Below are positions 33,893-41,320 of a stretch of DNA of 64,000 nucleotides, in pieces. Position 1 is the stretch's first letter, and each line of letters opens with the position of its first letter. The translations under genes and the position numbers were made by a program. Under the pieces are notes generated by a model. The model was given only the letters and a program-made list of their open reading frames with translations, was not told the DNA's origin and made no database searches. This DNA comes from Actinophytocola sp044466355 (GTDB taxonomy: Bacteria > Actinomycetota > Actinomycetes > Mycobacteriales > Pseudonocardiaceae): assembly GCF_044466355.1 (NCBI RefSeq), contig NZ_JBITMQ010000005.1:372001-436000 (forward strand), read 5' to 3'.

Positions 33893-35326
33893 GTGACCCT
33901 GGCTGACCGCGCGCACGGCATGGTGCGCGACGCGCTCGACCTGTACCGGGACAGCCCGCGCGCCACCAACTGGCTGCGCCGCCACCTGGAACGGCTCGCC
34001 GAGCCGTTGCGCGTGGCCGTCGCCGGGCAGCCGGAGACGGGCAAGTCGACGCTGGTGAACTCGCTCGTCGGCGAGGAGATCGCGCCGTTGTCGGTGGAGG
34101 AGGGCAGGCAGGTCCTCGCCTGGTACCGCGGTGGCATGAACCCGAGGGCGCAGGTGTACCCGACACAGGCGCCGCCCAGGGACGTCCCCGCCGCGCGGAT
34201 GGGCGGGCGCCTCCACATCGACCTGGAGGGCTGGCGGTCCGACCAACTCGATCGGGTGGTCGTGGACTGGCCGTCGCGCACGCTGCGTGGTCTCACCCTG
34301 ATCGACACGCCGGGCATCGACTCGTCGGAGGTCGGCTCCCGGATCTCGCTGGACGCGGACGCGGTGCTGTACCTCATGCGGCAGCCGCACGCGACGGACG
34401 TGGGGTTCCTGCAGTCGCTGCAGGACCACCCGATCGCGCGGGAGGCGCCGGTCAACTCGATCGTCGTGCTGTCGCGGGCCGACGAGGTCGGCGGTGGCCG
34501 GATCGACGCGCTGACCTCGGCGAAGCGGCTGGCCCGGCGGTACCGCACGGACGTCGGGCTGACCGGGCTGTGCCAGAACGTGATCGCGGTGTCCGGCCTG
34601 CTCGCGCAGGCGGGACGGACGCTCGCCGACGAGGAGATGGTGTCGCTGGGCGTGCTGGCCGAGGCGCCCCGTCGGCAGCTGGAGATCGCGATGGTGTCGG
34701 CGGACCGGTTCGCAGGCGACGGCGTGGCGCTGCGGCTGGACGCCCGCACCCGGCTCGCGCTGCTGGAGCGGTTCGGGATGTTCGGCATCCGGCTGGTCAC
34801 CACGTTGATCCGGCAGGGCTTCACCACCGCCGACGCGCTGTCGGCGGAGCTGGTGGACCGCAGCGGGCTGGCCGAGCTGCGTGAGTCGATCCGGCAGTGC
34901 TTCACCGACCGGCACGACGTGCTGAAGGCGCGGTCGGCGCTGCTGGCGCTGGAGGTCGTGCTGCGCATGGAGCCCCGGCCCGCGGCGCGCAGGCTGGTTT
35001 CGGCGCTGGAGGCGCTGGTGGTGAGCGCGCACGACTTCCGTGAGCTGCGGCTGCTGGCCGCGCTGCACGGCGGGCGCGCCACCCTGCCCGACCCGCTCGC
35101 CGACGAGGCGCGCAGGCTCGTCGGCGGGGTCGGCACGGAGCTCACCGCCCGACTCGGGTTCGAGCACGAGGCGTCCGGGCACGAAATGCACGACGCGGTG
35201 TCCGACGCGCTGCGCCGCTGGCAGGAGCAGGCGGAGAACCACGCGCTGGGCACGGTGCAGCGGCGGGCGGCGCGGGTGGTGGTACGCAGCTGCGAGGGCA
35301 TGGTGGCGCAGCTGAGTAGGTACTAG
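33893..35326 (+). CDS. iniC: IniC-like dynamin-family GTPase
   Basis: The 477-residue protein has P-loop GQPETGKS (45-52) and G3 DTPG (138-141); G4 reads SRADE instead of N/T-K-x-D. It is shorter than IniA and lacks an obvious membrane paddle. GTG 33893 has GAGGGGG 4-5 nt upstream; the earlier in-frame start near 33833 adds residues without family character. Paired long and short dynamin-like genes are the rule for iniA-iniC and similar loci, suggesting hetero-assembly on the inner membrane under wall stress. The stop codon lies inside the left end of the palindromic element that follows. Confidence 0.86.
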   Translation: MTLADRAHGMVRDALDLYRDSPRATNWLRRHLERLAEPLRVAVAGQPETGKSTLVNSLVGEEIAPLSVEEGRQVLAWYRGGMNPRAQVYPTQAPPRDVPAARMGGRLHIDLEGWRSDQLDRVVVDWPSRTLRGLTLIDTPGIDSSEVGSRISLDADAVLYLMRQPHATDVGFLQSLQDHPIAREAPVNSIVVLSRADEVGGGRIDALTSAKRLARRYRTDVGLTGLCQNVIAVSGLLAQAGRTLADEEMVSLGVLAEAPRRQLEIAMVSADRFAGDGVALRLDARTRLALLERFGMFGIRLVTTLIRQGFTTADALSAELVDRSGLAELRESIRQCFTDRHDVLKARSALLALEVVLRMEPRPAARRLVSALEALVVSAHDFRELRLLAALHGGRATLPDPLADEARRLVGGVGTELTARLGFEHEASGHEMHDAVSDALRRWQEQAENHALGTVQRRAARVVVRSCEGMVAQLSRY

Positions 35327-35491
35327 TGGGGTGTCCACCAACGTTCGCCGGGTTTCTCGGCGGCCCAGCTTCCCGCTGGCGGCGTTGCCGATCCACCCAA
35401 GTACACCCAGTACGAGGGAGGATCGGCGCCTTGCCAGCGGAAACCTGGATCCACCGATAAACCCATCAACATTGGTGGACACCCCACTAGT
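35322..35491. mobile_element. 170-bp MITE-like palindrome at the iniC stop
   Basis: The ends 35322-35345 and 35468-35491 are 24-bp terminal inverted repeats with a single mismatch (ACTAGTGGGGTGTCCACC at the outer edge). The inner parts also pair imperfectly: TTCCCGCTGGC opposite GCCAGCGGAAA, and GCCGATCC opposite GGATCGGC, meeting at GTACACCCAGTAC. No ORF lies inside. CTAG at both ends fits the target-site preference of IS5-group elements, so this may be a non-autonomous derivative of one. The left end supplies the iniC TAG stop. Confidence 0.72.
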
Positions 35492-35567
35492 CGGAGGGTC
35501 GGCCCGCTGTTCGCGGGCTGGTGCTCTAGGTTTGGCGGCCTGACAGAATTTTCCGAGGAGGAATCTC

Positions 35568-35789
35568 GTGGCGCGCGACCCCGACACCATCCAGCGGGAG
35601 ATCGAGCAGGCGCGGGACGCGCTCGCGTCCACGCTGGACCAGCTCGGCACGAAGGCCAACCCGAAGAAGCTCGTGAACGAGGCCAAGGCGGGCGCGGCGA
35701 GCACGCTGAACTCCCCGAAGGTCAAGTACCCGCTGATCGGCGTCGGCGCGCTGATCCTGCTGCTGCTGATCCGCAAGCTGTTCCGCTGA
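35568..35789 (+). CDS. DUF3618 membrane protein
   Basis: The 73-residue protein starts ARDPDTIQREIEQARDALASTLDQL, the DUF3618 signature helix, followed by a basic stretch (TKANPKKLVNEAKAG) and one C-terminal membrane segment (YPLIGVGALILLLLIRKLFR). The amphipathic helix is cytoplasmic and the anchor is at the end. GTG 35568 is preceded by GAGGAG. Function unknown; family members often sit near envelope or stress genes in actinomycetes. Confidence 0.87.
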   Translation: MARDPDTIQREIEQARDALASTLDQLGTKANPKKLVNEAKAGAASTLNSPKVKYPLIGVGALILLLLIRKLFR

Positions 35790-35795
35790 CCGCGA

Positions 35796-35834
35796 TGCCC
35801 TGAAAGACGCTTTCAGGACGCGTCTTTCAGGGCA
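35796..35834. terminator. Bidirectional terminator between convergent genes
   Basis: Arms 35796-35810 and 35820-35834 form a perfect 15-bp stem (TGCCCTGAAAGACGC and its complement) with a 9-nt loop. It lies between the DUF3618 stop and the end of the convergent 132-residue gene and would serve both. Confidence 0.85.
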
Positions 35835-35842
35835 TTCGGCGG

Positions 35843-36241
35843 TCAGCTGCCGGAGGCGGCTTCCTTCTGTGGTTCCTGGGTCTTCGCCTGCTTCTCGGCG
35901 TCGGACTTCGCTCGTGGCCTCGGGGTCGGCTTCTGCTCCGGTTGCCCGGACTTCTCCGGCTCCGCGGGCGCGGGGACCTCGACCGGCTTCTCCGGCTCGG
36001 TCTTCGCGAGGCGCGCCGTCAGGTACGCCGTCGTGAACTCGACGGCGTCACCGTTCAGCAGGTGCACCACCGTCTTGTGACCGGGCTCGTCCGGCGCGAT
36101 CTTCTCCACCAGCTGGTCCGCGCGGTCGCGGGCCGCGATGAGGCCCGGCGCGCGGGCCGTCAGGGTCTGGCCTCTTCCCTTGACCGCGACCGCCCAGTCG
36201 TCGCCGTCCGGCGTGTAGTTCACTTCGATCGGGTCAGCCAT
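35843..36241 (-). CDS. Small protein with HicB-like domain and charged tail
   Basis: The 132-residue protein has a beta-rich N-terminal half (IEVNYTPDGDDWAVAVKGRGQTLTARA) that recalls HicB/partial RNase H-fold or DUF2188-like modules. It continues with a Pro/Glu/Lys-rich unstructured tail (EPEKPVEVPAPAEPEK) and ends in ASGS. There is no matching HicA toxin gene beside it, so a toxin-antitoxin role is unsupported. It has no signal peptide. Confidence 0.65.
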   Translation of the reverse strand: MADPIEVNYTPDGDDWAVAVKGRGQTLTARAPGLIAARDRADQLVEKIAPDEPGHKTVVHLLNGDAVEFTTAYLTARLAKTEPEKPVEVPAPAEPEKSGQPEQKPTPRPRAKSDAEKQAKTQEPQKEAASGS

Positions 36242-36331
36242 CTCGTACTCCCGCCCTCCTCGGTCCTCCCCGGCCCCCCGTGGGAAGACACGTTCCGCTG
36301 ACCATAATCGATCGGCGGTGACAGTGCGTGC

Positions 36332-36898
36332 TCAATCCGGTCGTAGACCGAACCAGACCATGCGCATAACCAGTTCGGCGGCGTCGGCGGCCGACACGTC
36401 ACGGTGGACATACCACGTGGCGAGCCGTTCACACGCGCCGACCACGATCTCGGCGTACGCCTCCAGTTCGGCGTGCGGCACGTCCGGCAGGAACGACGAG
36501 AACAGGGTGACGTTTATTTCCGTCTGCTGCTGGCGGCCGGCCTCGATCTCGTCGACGGCCTGCTGGCCCGCGACCGTGGCCTCGGCCTGGATGATCTTCC
36601 ACGACTGCCGGTGCGAGTCGATGAACTCGAAGAACGCGGTCAGCCCGCGCCGCAGCGCCTCCTCGGCCGAGCCGACGCCCTCGACGGAGGCGATCGTCGC
36701 CGCGAGCAGTTCGGCGCGAGCCGCCCGGATGCACGCGACGAGCAGGCCCTCCTTGGACCCGAAGTACTCGTAGATCATCGGTTTGGAGACGCCGACGCGG
36801 TCGGCGATCTCGTCCATCGAGGTGTCGCGGTAGCCGCGCTCGGCGAAGATCTCCTCCGCCACCTCCAGCATCTGCCGCTCGCGCTCGGCGCGCGGCAT
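36332..36898 (-). CDS. TetR-family repressor of the adjacent BVMO gene
   Basis: This is a 188-residue TetR protein with helix-turn-helix EEIFAERGYRDTSMDEIADRVGVSKPMIYEYFGSK near the start and a ligand-binding helical domain. I use ATG 36898 because GGAGG lies 6 nt upstream; the frame extends 33 nt further to weak GTG codons. It diverges from a flavin monooxygenase gene, the arrangement known from the mycobacterial EthR/EthA pair. The 81-nt gap carries a palindrome. Which compound relieves repression is unknown. Confidence 0.85.
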   Translation of the reverse strand: MPRAERERQMLEVAEEIFAERGYRDTSMDEIADRVGVSKPMIYEYFGSKEGLLVACIRAARAELLAATIASVEGVGSAEEALRRGLTAFFEFIDSHRQSWKIIQAEATVAGQQAVDEIEAGRQQQTEINVTLFSSFLPDVPHAELEAYAEIVVGACERLATWYVHRDVSAADAAELVMRMVWFGLRPD

Positions 36899-36952
36899 CC
36901 GCTTCCTCCGCTGTTCCTTCACAGGCCCCACGGCGCTACTCTACCGGAAGTA

Positions 36953-36969
36953 ACCTACTCCGAGTAAGG
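36953..36969. promoter_or_regulatory. Palindromic TetR operator candidate
   Basis: TACTC-C-GAGTA (36956-36966) is a perfect 5-bp inverted repeat around one base, extended to CCTACTC/GAGTAAGG with one extra A. It lies between the divergent TetR and monooxygenase starts, 10 nt before the monooxygenase ATG, where bound repressor would block translation initiation region and promoter alike. Confidence 0.6.
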
Positions 36970-36978
36970 TAGGGCGGC

Positions 36979-38433
36979 ATGGAGTTCCACACCGTGGTGA
37001 TCGGCACCGGCTTCTCCGGTCTCGGCATGGCCATCCAGCTGAAGAAAGACGGCCGCGAGGACTTCGTCGTGCTCGAGAAGGCCGCCGACGTCGGCGGCAC
37101 GTGGCGCGACAACACCTACCCGGGCTGCGCCTGTGACATCCAGTCGCACATGTACTCGTTCTCCTTCGAGCAGAACCCGCGCTGGTCGCGGTCGTTCTCG
37201 CCGCAGCCGGAGATCTGGCAGTACCTGCGTGACGTCACCGACCGGTACGGCCTGCGCCGCCACATCCGGTTCGGCGTCGAGGTGACCGGTGCCCGCTGGG
37301 ACGCCGACGAGCACCGCTGGCACATCACCACCAGTGCGGGCGACTACACCGCGAGGTTCCTGGTCTCCGGCATCGGCGGGCTGCACATCCCGAACGTCCC
37401 CACGCTGCCGGGCGTCGAGCGGTTCCGCGGCAGGGCGTTCCACTCCGCCCAGTGGGACCACGACTACGACCTCACCGGCAAGCGCGTCGCGGTCGTCGGC
37501 ACGGGCGCGAGCGCGATCCAGTTCGTGCCGCGCATCCAGCCGGACGTCGCGAAGCTGACGCTCTTCCAGCGCACCCCGCCGTGGATCATGCCCAAGCCCG
37601 ACCACGCGATGCCCGGCTGGGTGAAGACGCTGTTCCGCCGGGTCCCTGGCACGCAGCGGCTCTACCGCGACGCCATCTACTGGCTGCTCGAGGCCCGCGC
37701 GATCGGGTTCAACGGCAACCCGGCGCTGATGCGGCTCGCGTCCCGGGTCGCGAAGGCGCACATGCACAAGGCGGTCAAGGACCCGGACCTGCGCCGCAAG
37801 CTCACGCCCGACTACGTGATGGGCTGCAAGCGGGTGCTCATCGCCAACGACTACTACCCGGCGCTCACCCAGGACAACGTCGAGGTCAACACCGACGGCA
37901 TCCGCGAGGTCACCGAGCACGGCGTCGTCGACGACAAGGGCGTCGAGCACGAGGTCGACGCGATCATCTACGGCACCGGCTTCCACGTCACCGACGCCTT
38001 CGACTACCTGGACATCACCGGTCTCGACGGCCGCGACCTGTCCAAGGACTGGCGGGACAACGGCATCCAGACCCACCTCGGGATCACCGTCGCGGGCTAC
38101 CCCAACCTGTTCTTCCTGCTCGGCCCGAACACCGCGCTCGGCCACAACTCGGTCGTGTTCATGATCGAGTCGCAGATCAGGTACGTGTCGGCCGCGATGC
38201 GGCTGGTCGAGGAGCGGGGCGCGCAGGCGCTGGACACGAAGGAGAGCGCACAGGCGCGGTTCCAGTCCGACATGCAGCGGCGGCTGGTCAAGGGTGTGTG
38301 GACCCAGGGCGGCTGCAAGAGCTGGTACCTCGACTCCCGCGGCGTGAACCGCACCATCTGGCCCGGCTTCACCTGGCGGTACTGGCTGCGCACCCGCAAG
38401 CTCGAACCCCAGGAGTTCGACCTCGTCGGCTAG
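36979..38433 (+). CDS. Baeyer-Villiger-type flavin monooxygenase
   Basis: The 484-residue class B flavoprotein has an FAD Rossmann motif GTGFSG (9-14), an EKAADVGGTWRDNTYPGCACD segment, the BVMO fingerprint F-x-G-x-x-x-H-x-x-x-W-D (FRGRAFHSAQWD, around 150) and the NADPH Rossmann GTGASA (about 174-179). ATG 36979 has AGGG upstream. These enzymes insert oxygen beside ketones or oxidise thioamides, as EthA does. The pairing with a divergent TetR gene strengthens an EthA-like role. The natural substrate cannot be read from sequence. Confidence 0.9.
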   Translation: MEFHTVVIGTGFSGLGMAIQLKKDGREDFVVLEKAADVGGTWRDNTYPGCACDIQSHMYSFSFEQNPRWSRSFSPQPEIWQYLRDVTDRYGLRRHIRFGVEVTGARWDADEHRWHITTSAGDYTARFLVSGIGGLHIPNVPTLPGVERFRGRAFHSAQWDHDYDLTGKRVAVVGTGASAIQFVPRIQPDVAKLTLFQRTPPWIMPKPDHAMPGWVKTLFRRVPGTQRLYRDAIYWLLEARAIGFNGNPALMRLASRVAKAHMHKAVKDPDLRRKLTPDYVMGCKRVLIANDYYPALTQDNVEVNTDGIREVTEHGVVDDKGVEHEVDAIIYGTGFHVTDAFDYLDITGLDGRDLSKDWRDNGIQTHLGITVAGYPNLFFLLGPNTALGHNSVVFMIESQIRYVSAAMRLVEERGAQALDTKESAQARFQSDMQRRLVKGVWTQGGCKSWYLDSRGVNRTIWPGFTWRYWLRTRKLEPQEFDLVG

Positions 38434-38572
38434 CCCCAAACACCGCGAGTCGCGCTCCCAGGCACAACGAGTTGTCGGTTTCGTGCACACACACCACCTG
38501 CACGAAACGTACGACTCGGTGTGTTCGAGAGCGCGACTCGCTATGTCTGGGCGCGTGACTCGCGGGGTTGGG
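38434..38572. repeat. Long palindromic repeat, copy 1
   Basis: The element runs from CACCGCGAGTCGCGC to GCGTGACTCGCGGGG. Its core is ACGAGTTGTCGGTTTCGTGCA opposite TGCACGAAACGTACGACTCGG, closing over a short loop. The same design, with the same boundary words in the same order, recurs at 49199-49344. It lies between the monooxygenase and a lytic transglycosylase gene. It encodes no protein and could be a REP/BIME-like or MITE-like family. Confidence 0.7.
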
Positions 38573-38683
38573 TGCGGTTAGTCCGCGTGTGCAGTGCGTC
38601 TGTGCGCCTGTGCACTGACGCTGGCGGCAGCGGGCCCGTAGCCACGACGCTTCCCCCGAACGAACACGTGAGGGGAGACGTCC

Positions 38684-39415
38684 ATGGCCACGCTGTCGCC
38701 CGCGCAGATCGCCGAGTACGCCCACGACGCCGGGTTCCGCGGCCAGGACCTGACGGTGGCGGTCGCCGTGGCGATGGCCGAGTCCGGCGGGGACACCCGC
38801 GCGCACAACCCCGTGCCGCCGGACGACTCGTACGGGCTGTGGCAGATCAACATGATCGGCTCGCTGGGCCCGGCCCGGCGCGACCAGTTCGACCTCGACA
38901 GCGACCGCGAGCTGTTCGACCCGGAAGAGAACGCCAGGGCCGCGTGGGCCATCTCCGGCCACGGCGACTCGTTCCGGCCGTGGACCACCTACACGAGCGG
39001 TGCCTACAAGAAGTTCCTCGACGACGCCCGCCGCGGCATCCGCGCCATGAAGAAGAAGGACGACGACCGCGAGCCGGCACGCGGCCGGGGCCGGGACGGG
39101 TTCGCCGTGGACCCGGACGCGCTGTCCGGCTACGCCCGCGCCACCCGCCACATCGCCGACGACCTGCGGGACCTCTCGACACACCAGCTCCGAAACGTCC
39201 GGGGCCTCGCGGACGACAGTTTCGGCAGGATAGGAAAGGAATCCGGGTTCGCCGCCGCACTGGACCACTTCGGGGCCGCGCTGCAACGGCAGGTCAAGGG
39301 CGTCGGCGCCAGGGCCGACACGATCGCACACTCCGTGTCCAGGACGGCTCGCGACTACCGGGAGGAGGAGCAGGACATCCAGCAGGTGCTCCTCGGTCTG
39401 CTAGGAGACCGGTAG
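38684..39415 (+). CDS. Transglycosylase-fold protein with ESX/WXG100-like tail
   Basis: The 243-residue protein has a lysozyme-like/SLT N-terminal domain: AVAVAMAESGGDTRAHN with the catalytic Glu in AES, then DDSYGLWQINMIGSLG and AAWAISGHGDSFRPWTTY. After a charged linker (KKKDDDREPARGRGRD), the last 100 residues are two helices with FAVDPDALSGYARATRHIADDL and FAAALDHFGAALQR, resembling ESX-secreted (WXG100/DUF) proteins. There is no signal peptide, so Type VII secretion is a possible export route. ATG 38684 is preceded by GGGGAGACG. The pairing suggests a secreted wall hydrolase. Confidence 0.8.
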   Translation: MATLSPAQIAEYAHDAGFRGQDLTVAVAVAMAESGGDTRAHNPVPPDDSYGLWQINMIGSLGPARRDQFDLDSDRELFDPEENARAAWAISGHGDSFRPWTTYTSGAYKKFLDDARRGIRAMKKKDDDREPARGRGRDGFAVDPDALSGYARATRHIADDLRDLSTHQLRNVRGLADDSFGRIGKESGFAAALDHFGAALQRQVKGVGARADTIAHSVSRTARDYREEEQDIQQVLLGLLGDR

Positions 39416-39731
39416 GTCTGCTACGACCCCCCGTTTCACCTGCTTAAACTGTCGAACGTGTACACCGTCCGGGGCATATCTGGTATCTGGGAACAGCGTG
39501 GGACCGACGACCGATCCCCCCGGTTCTCACCGAGGCCGGTACTCTGAGCTACGTGGTGATGACCCAAGAGCATCAACCACGGACGCGAGAAGTAGCTGAC
39601 CGGGCACCGCAAGTGTCGAGATGCCTTGCGGTCAGCGGATCGTGAGGCGGCGTGGTCGTCGCAGGCCATGGCGGGATCCGCGGACAGAGGTCGACACGGG
39701 GGTTGACACGTTGAGCCAACGAGCGCCTGGG
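39416..39731. other. Intergenic region, no gene seen
   Basis: This stretch lies between the transglycosylase and an MFS gene. I see no coding frame with ribosome site, no clear terminator and no repeat. If the MFS gene starts at TTG 39711, its 5' part falls here. Confidence 0.4.
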
Positions 39732-40982
39732 ATGTCCGCCGTGCTGGCGGTCACCGAGTTCCGCGCGCTCTGGTTCGCCGAGGCGCAGTCGATCTTCGGC
39801 GACCAGCTCGCGAAGGTCGCGCTCACGATCCTCGTCTACGACCGCACCGAGTCGGCGCTGTTCGCCGCGCTCGTCTACGCGCTGTCGTACGTGTCCGCGC
39901 TGGCGGGCGGCCTCGGGCTGTCCCAGCTGGCAGACCGGTTCCCGCGCCGGTCACTGATGGTCACGTGCACCTCGGTACAGGCCGTGCTGGTCGCGCTCAT
40001 GGCCATCCCCGGCATGCACATAGCCGCGCTCTGTGCGCTCGTCCTCGGCGTCGGGCTCGCGCAGGCACCCGCCCTCGCCGCGCAGAACGCCGTGACCAGG
40101 GAGATCTTCACCGACGACGAGCTGTACCTGCGCAGTCAGGACCTGCGTGGCATCACCACGAACACGCTCATGCTGCTCGGCCTCGCGCTCGGCGGCATCC
40201 TGGTCGTCGCGATCGGCACCACCTGGGCGCTGTCGATCAACGCGTTCACGTTCCTGGTCAGCGCGATCGTCATCCGCCGTTACCTGCGCAACCGGCGCGC
40301 GGCGGGCAGCGGCGAGGACGGCTGGTTCGGTGCCGCCAGGTGGGTGTTCGGCAACAACCGCATGCGGGTGCTGCTGACGCTGTCCTGGCTCGTCGGGTTC
40401 GTCGTGATCCCCGAGGGCCTGGTCGCGCCGCTCGCGAAGGAGCTGAACGCCACGGACGCCGCGGTCGGCTGGCTGCTCGCCGCGGACCCGCTCGGCTTCG
40501 TGTTCGGCACGTACGTGCTGTCCAGGTTCGTTTCCGCGGAGCACCGCGTGCGGATCGTCGGCGCGCTCGCGACGGCGTCGTGCGCGTGCCTCATCGCGTT
40601 CGCGTTCGAGCCGCACGTGGTGTTCGCGCTGGTGCTGCTGGCGCTGGCAGGCGCGTTCGGCGCCTACCAGATCACCGTCAGCGCCACGTTCAACACACTC
40701 GTCCCCAACGAGATCCGGGGCGGCGCGTTCGGCGTTATCCGTGCCGGGCTCCGGGTATCCCAGGGCATCGGCGTGGCGATCGGGGGTGCGGTGGCCGAAG
40801 GGATTGGCTCCGCGTCCACCACGATCGCGCTCGCGGGTGCGGTCGGCGTCGTGATCGCCGTGCCCACCACCGTCGCGTGGGCCAGGCAGAACCGTGCCGA
40901 GAACACGGTCCACCGGGCCGGAGCGCGCGGCGGCAAGACGAAGAACCGAGCCGGAGGACATCCGGAGACGTCACGGGCGTGA
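39732..40982 (+). CDS. MFS transporter (MFS_3 type)
   Basis: This is a 416-residue carrier with 12 membrane segments. EFRALWFAEAQSIFGDQLAKVALTILVYDRT is the first segment pair and LADRFPRRSLMV the motif A loop, as in MFS_3 macrolide or siderophore exporters. The C-terminus ends in a Lys/Arg-rich tail (GARGGKTKNRAGG). I take ATG 39732; TTG 39711, with GGGGG 9 nt upstream, is an alternative, and an earlier Arg-rich extension looks non-coding. It has no adjacent regulator gene and the substrate is unknown. Confidence 0.83.
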   Translation: MSAVLAVTEFRALWFAEAQSIFGDQLAKVALTILVYDRTESALFAALVYALSYVSALAGGLGLSQLADRFPRRSLMVTCTSVQAVLVALMAIPGMHIAALCALVLGVGLAQAPALAAQNAVTREIFTDDELYLRSQDLRGITTNTLMLLGLALGGILVVAIGTTWALSINAFTFLVSAIVIRRYLRNRRAAGSGEDGWFGAARWVFGNNRMRVLLTLSWLVGFVVIPEGLVAPLAKELNATDAAVGWLLAADPLGFVFGTYVLSRFVSAEHRVRIVGALATASCACLIAFAFEPHVVFALVLLALAGAFGAYQITVSATFNTLVPNEIRGGAFGVIRAGLRVSQGIGVAIGGAVAEGIGSASTTIALAGAVGVVIAVPTTVAWARQNRAENTVHRAGARGGKTKNRAGGHPETSRA

Positions 40983-41320
40983 CAGGCCGTCGAATTCGTC
41001 CGGGGACGGTGTGACAGATCAGTACTCGCGGTCCGACATCACGAATTCACCTCCCGCCGACGGGCTGCGATCAGTGACCCGAGCCGTCACTGACAGCGAA
41101 CCTACGGAGGTGGCGCATAACTCACAGTGGGAACTCATCAGGGGGACCTCCCGCCCGGGGGCTGGCAGCAGGTGTCGTCAATCCGCCTACACCGGGTCAA
41201 CGACTGAGAGAATAGTAACCGGTCCGTGTGCTTCATGGTTTTCGTACCGTTCCGCACACATTGGTGGGCGATGTTGATGCAGGATGTAGGCCCATGTCGT
41301 TCACCGCTCGAGAGGGAGTC
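40983..41320. promoter_or_regulatory. Leader before the diguanylate cyclase, with an 8-bp inverted repeat
   Basis: TCAGTGAC at 41071-41078 and GTCACTGA at 41086-41093 are exact inverted 8-bp arms with a 7-nt spacer. They could form an operator or a short hairpin. The rest of these 338 nt shows no gene. I found no clear riboswitch pattern. Confidence 0.4.

Noticed and set aside
31831..35301. 1156-codon minus-strand open frame
   Set aside because: It is the antisense of iniA and iniC; its translation is Arg/Ser-rich low complexity, and the two plus-strand frames have dynamin motifs.
33434..35776. 780-codon minus-strand open frame
   Set aside because: Antisense to iniC and the palindromic element; no domain or sensible composition.
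35843..36241. HicB antitoxin of a toxin-antitoxin pair
   Set aside because: No HicA-like gene adjoins it and its C-terminal half is an unstructured charged tail.
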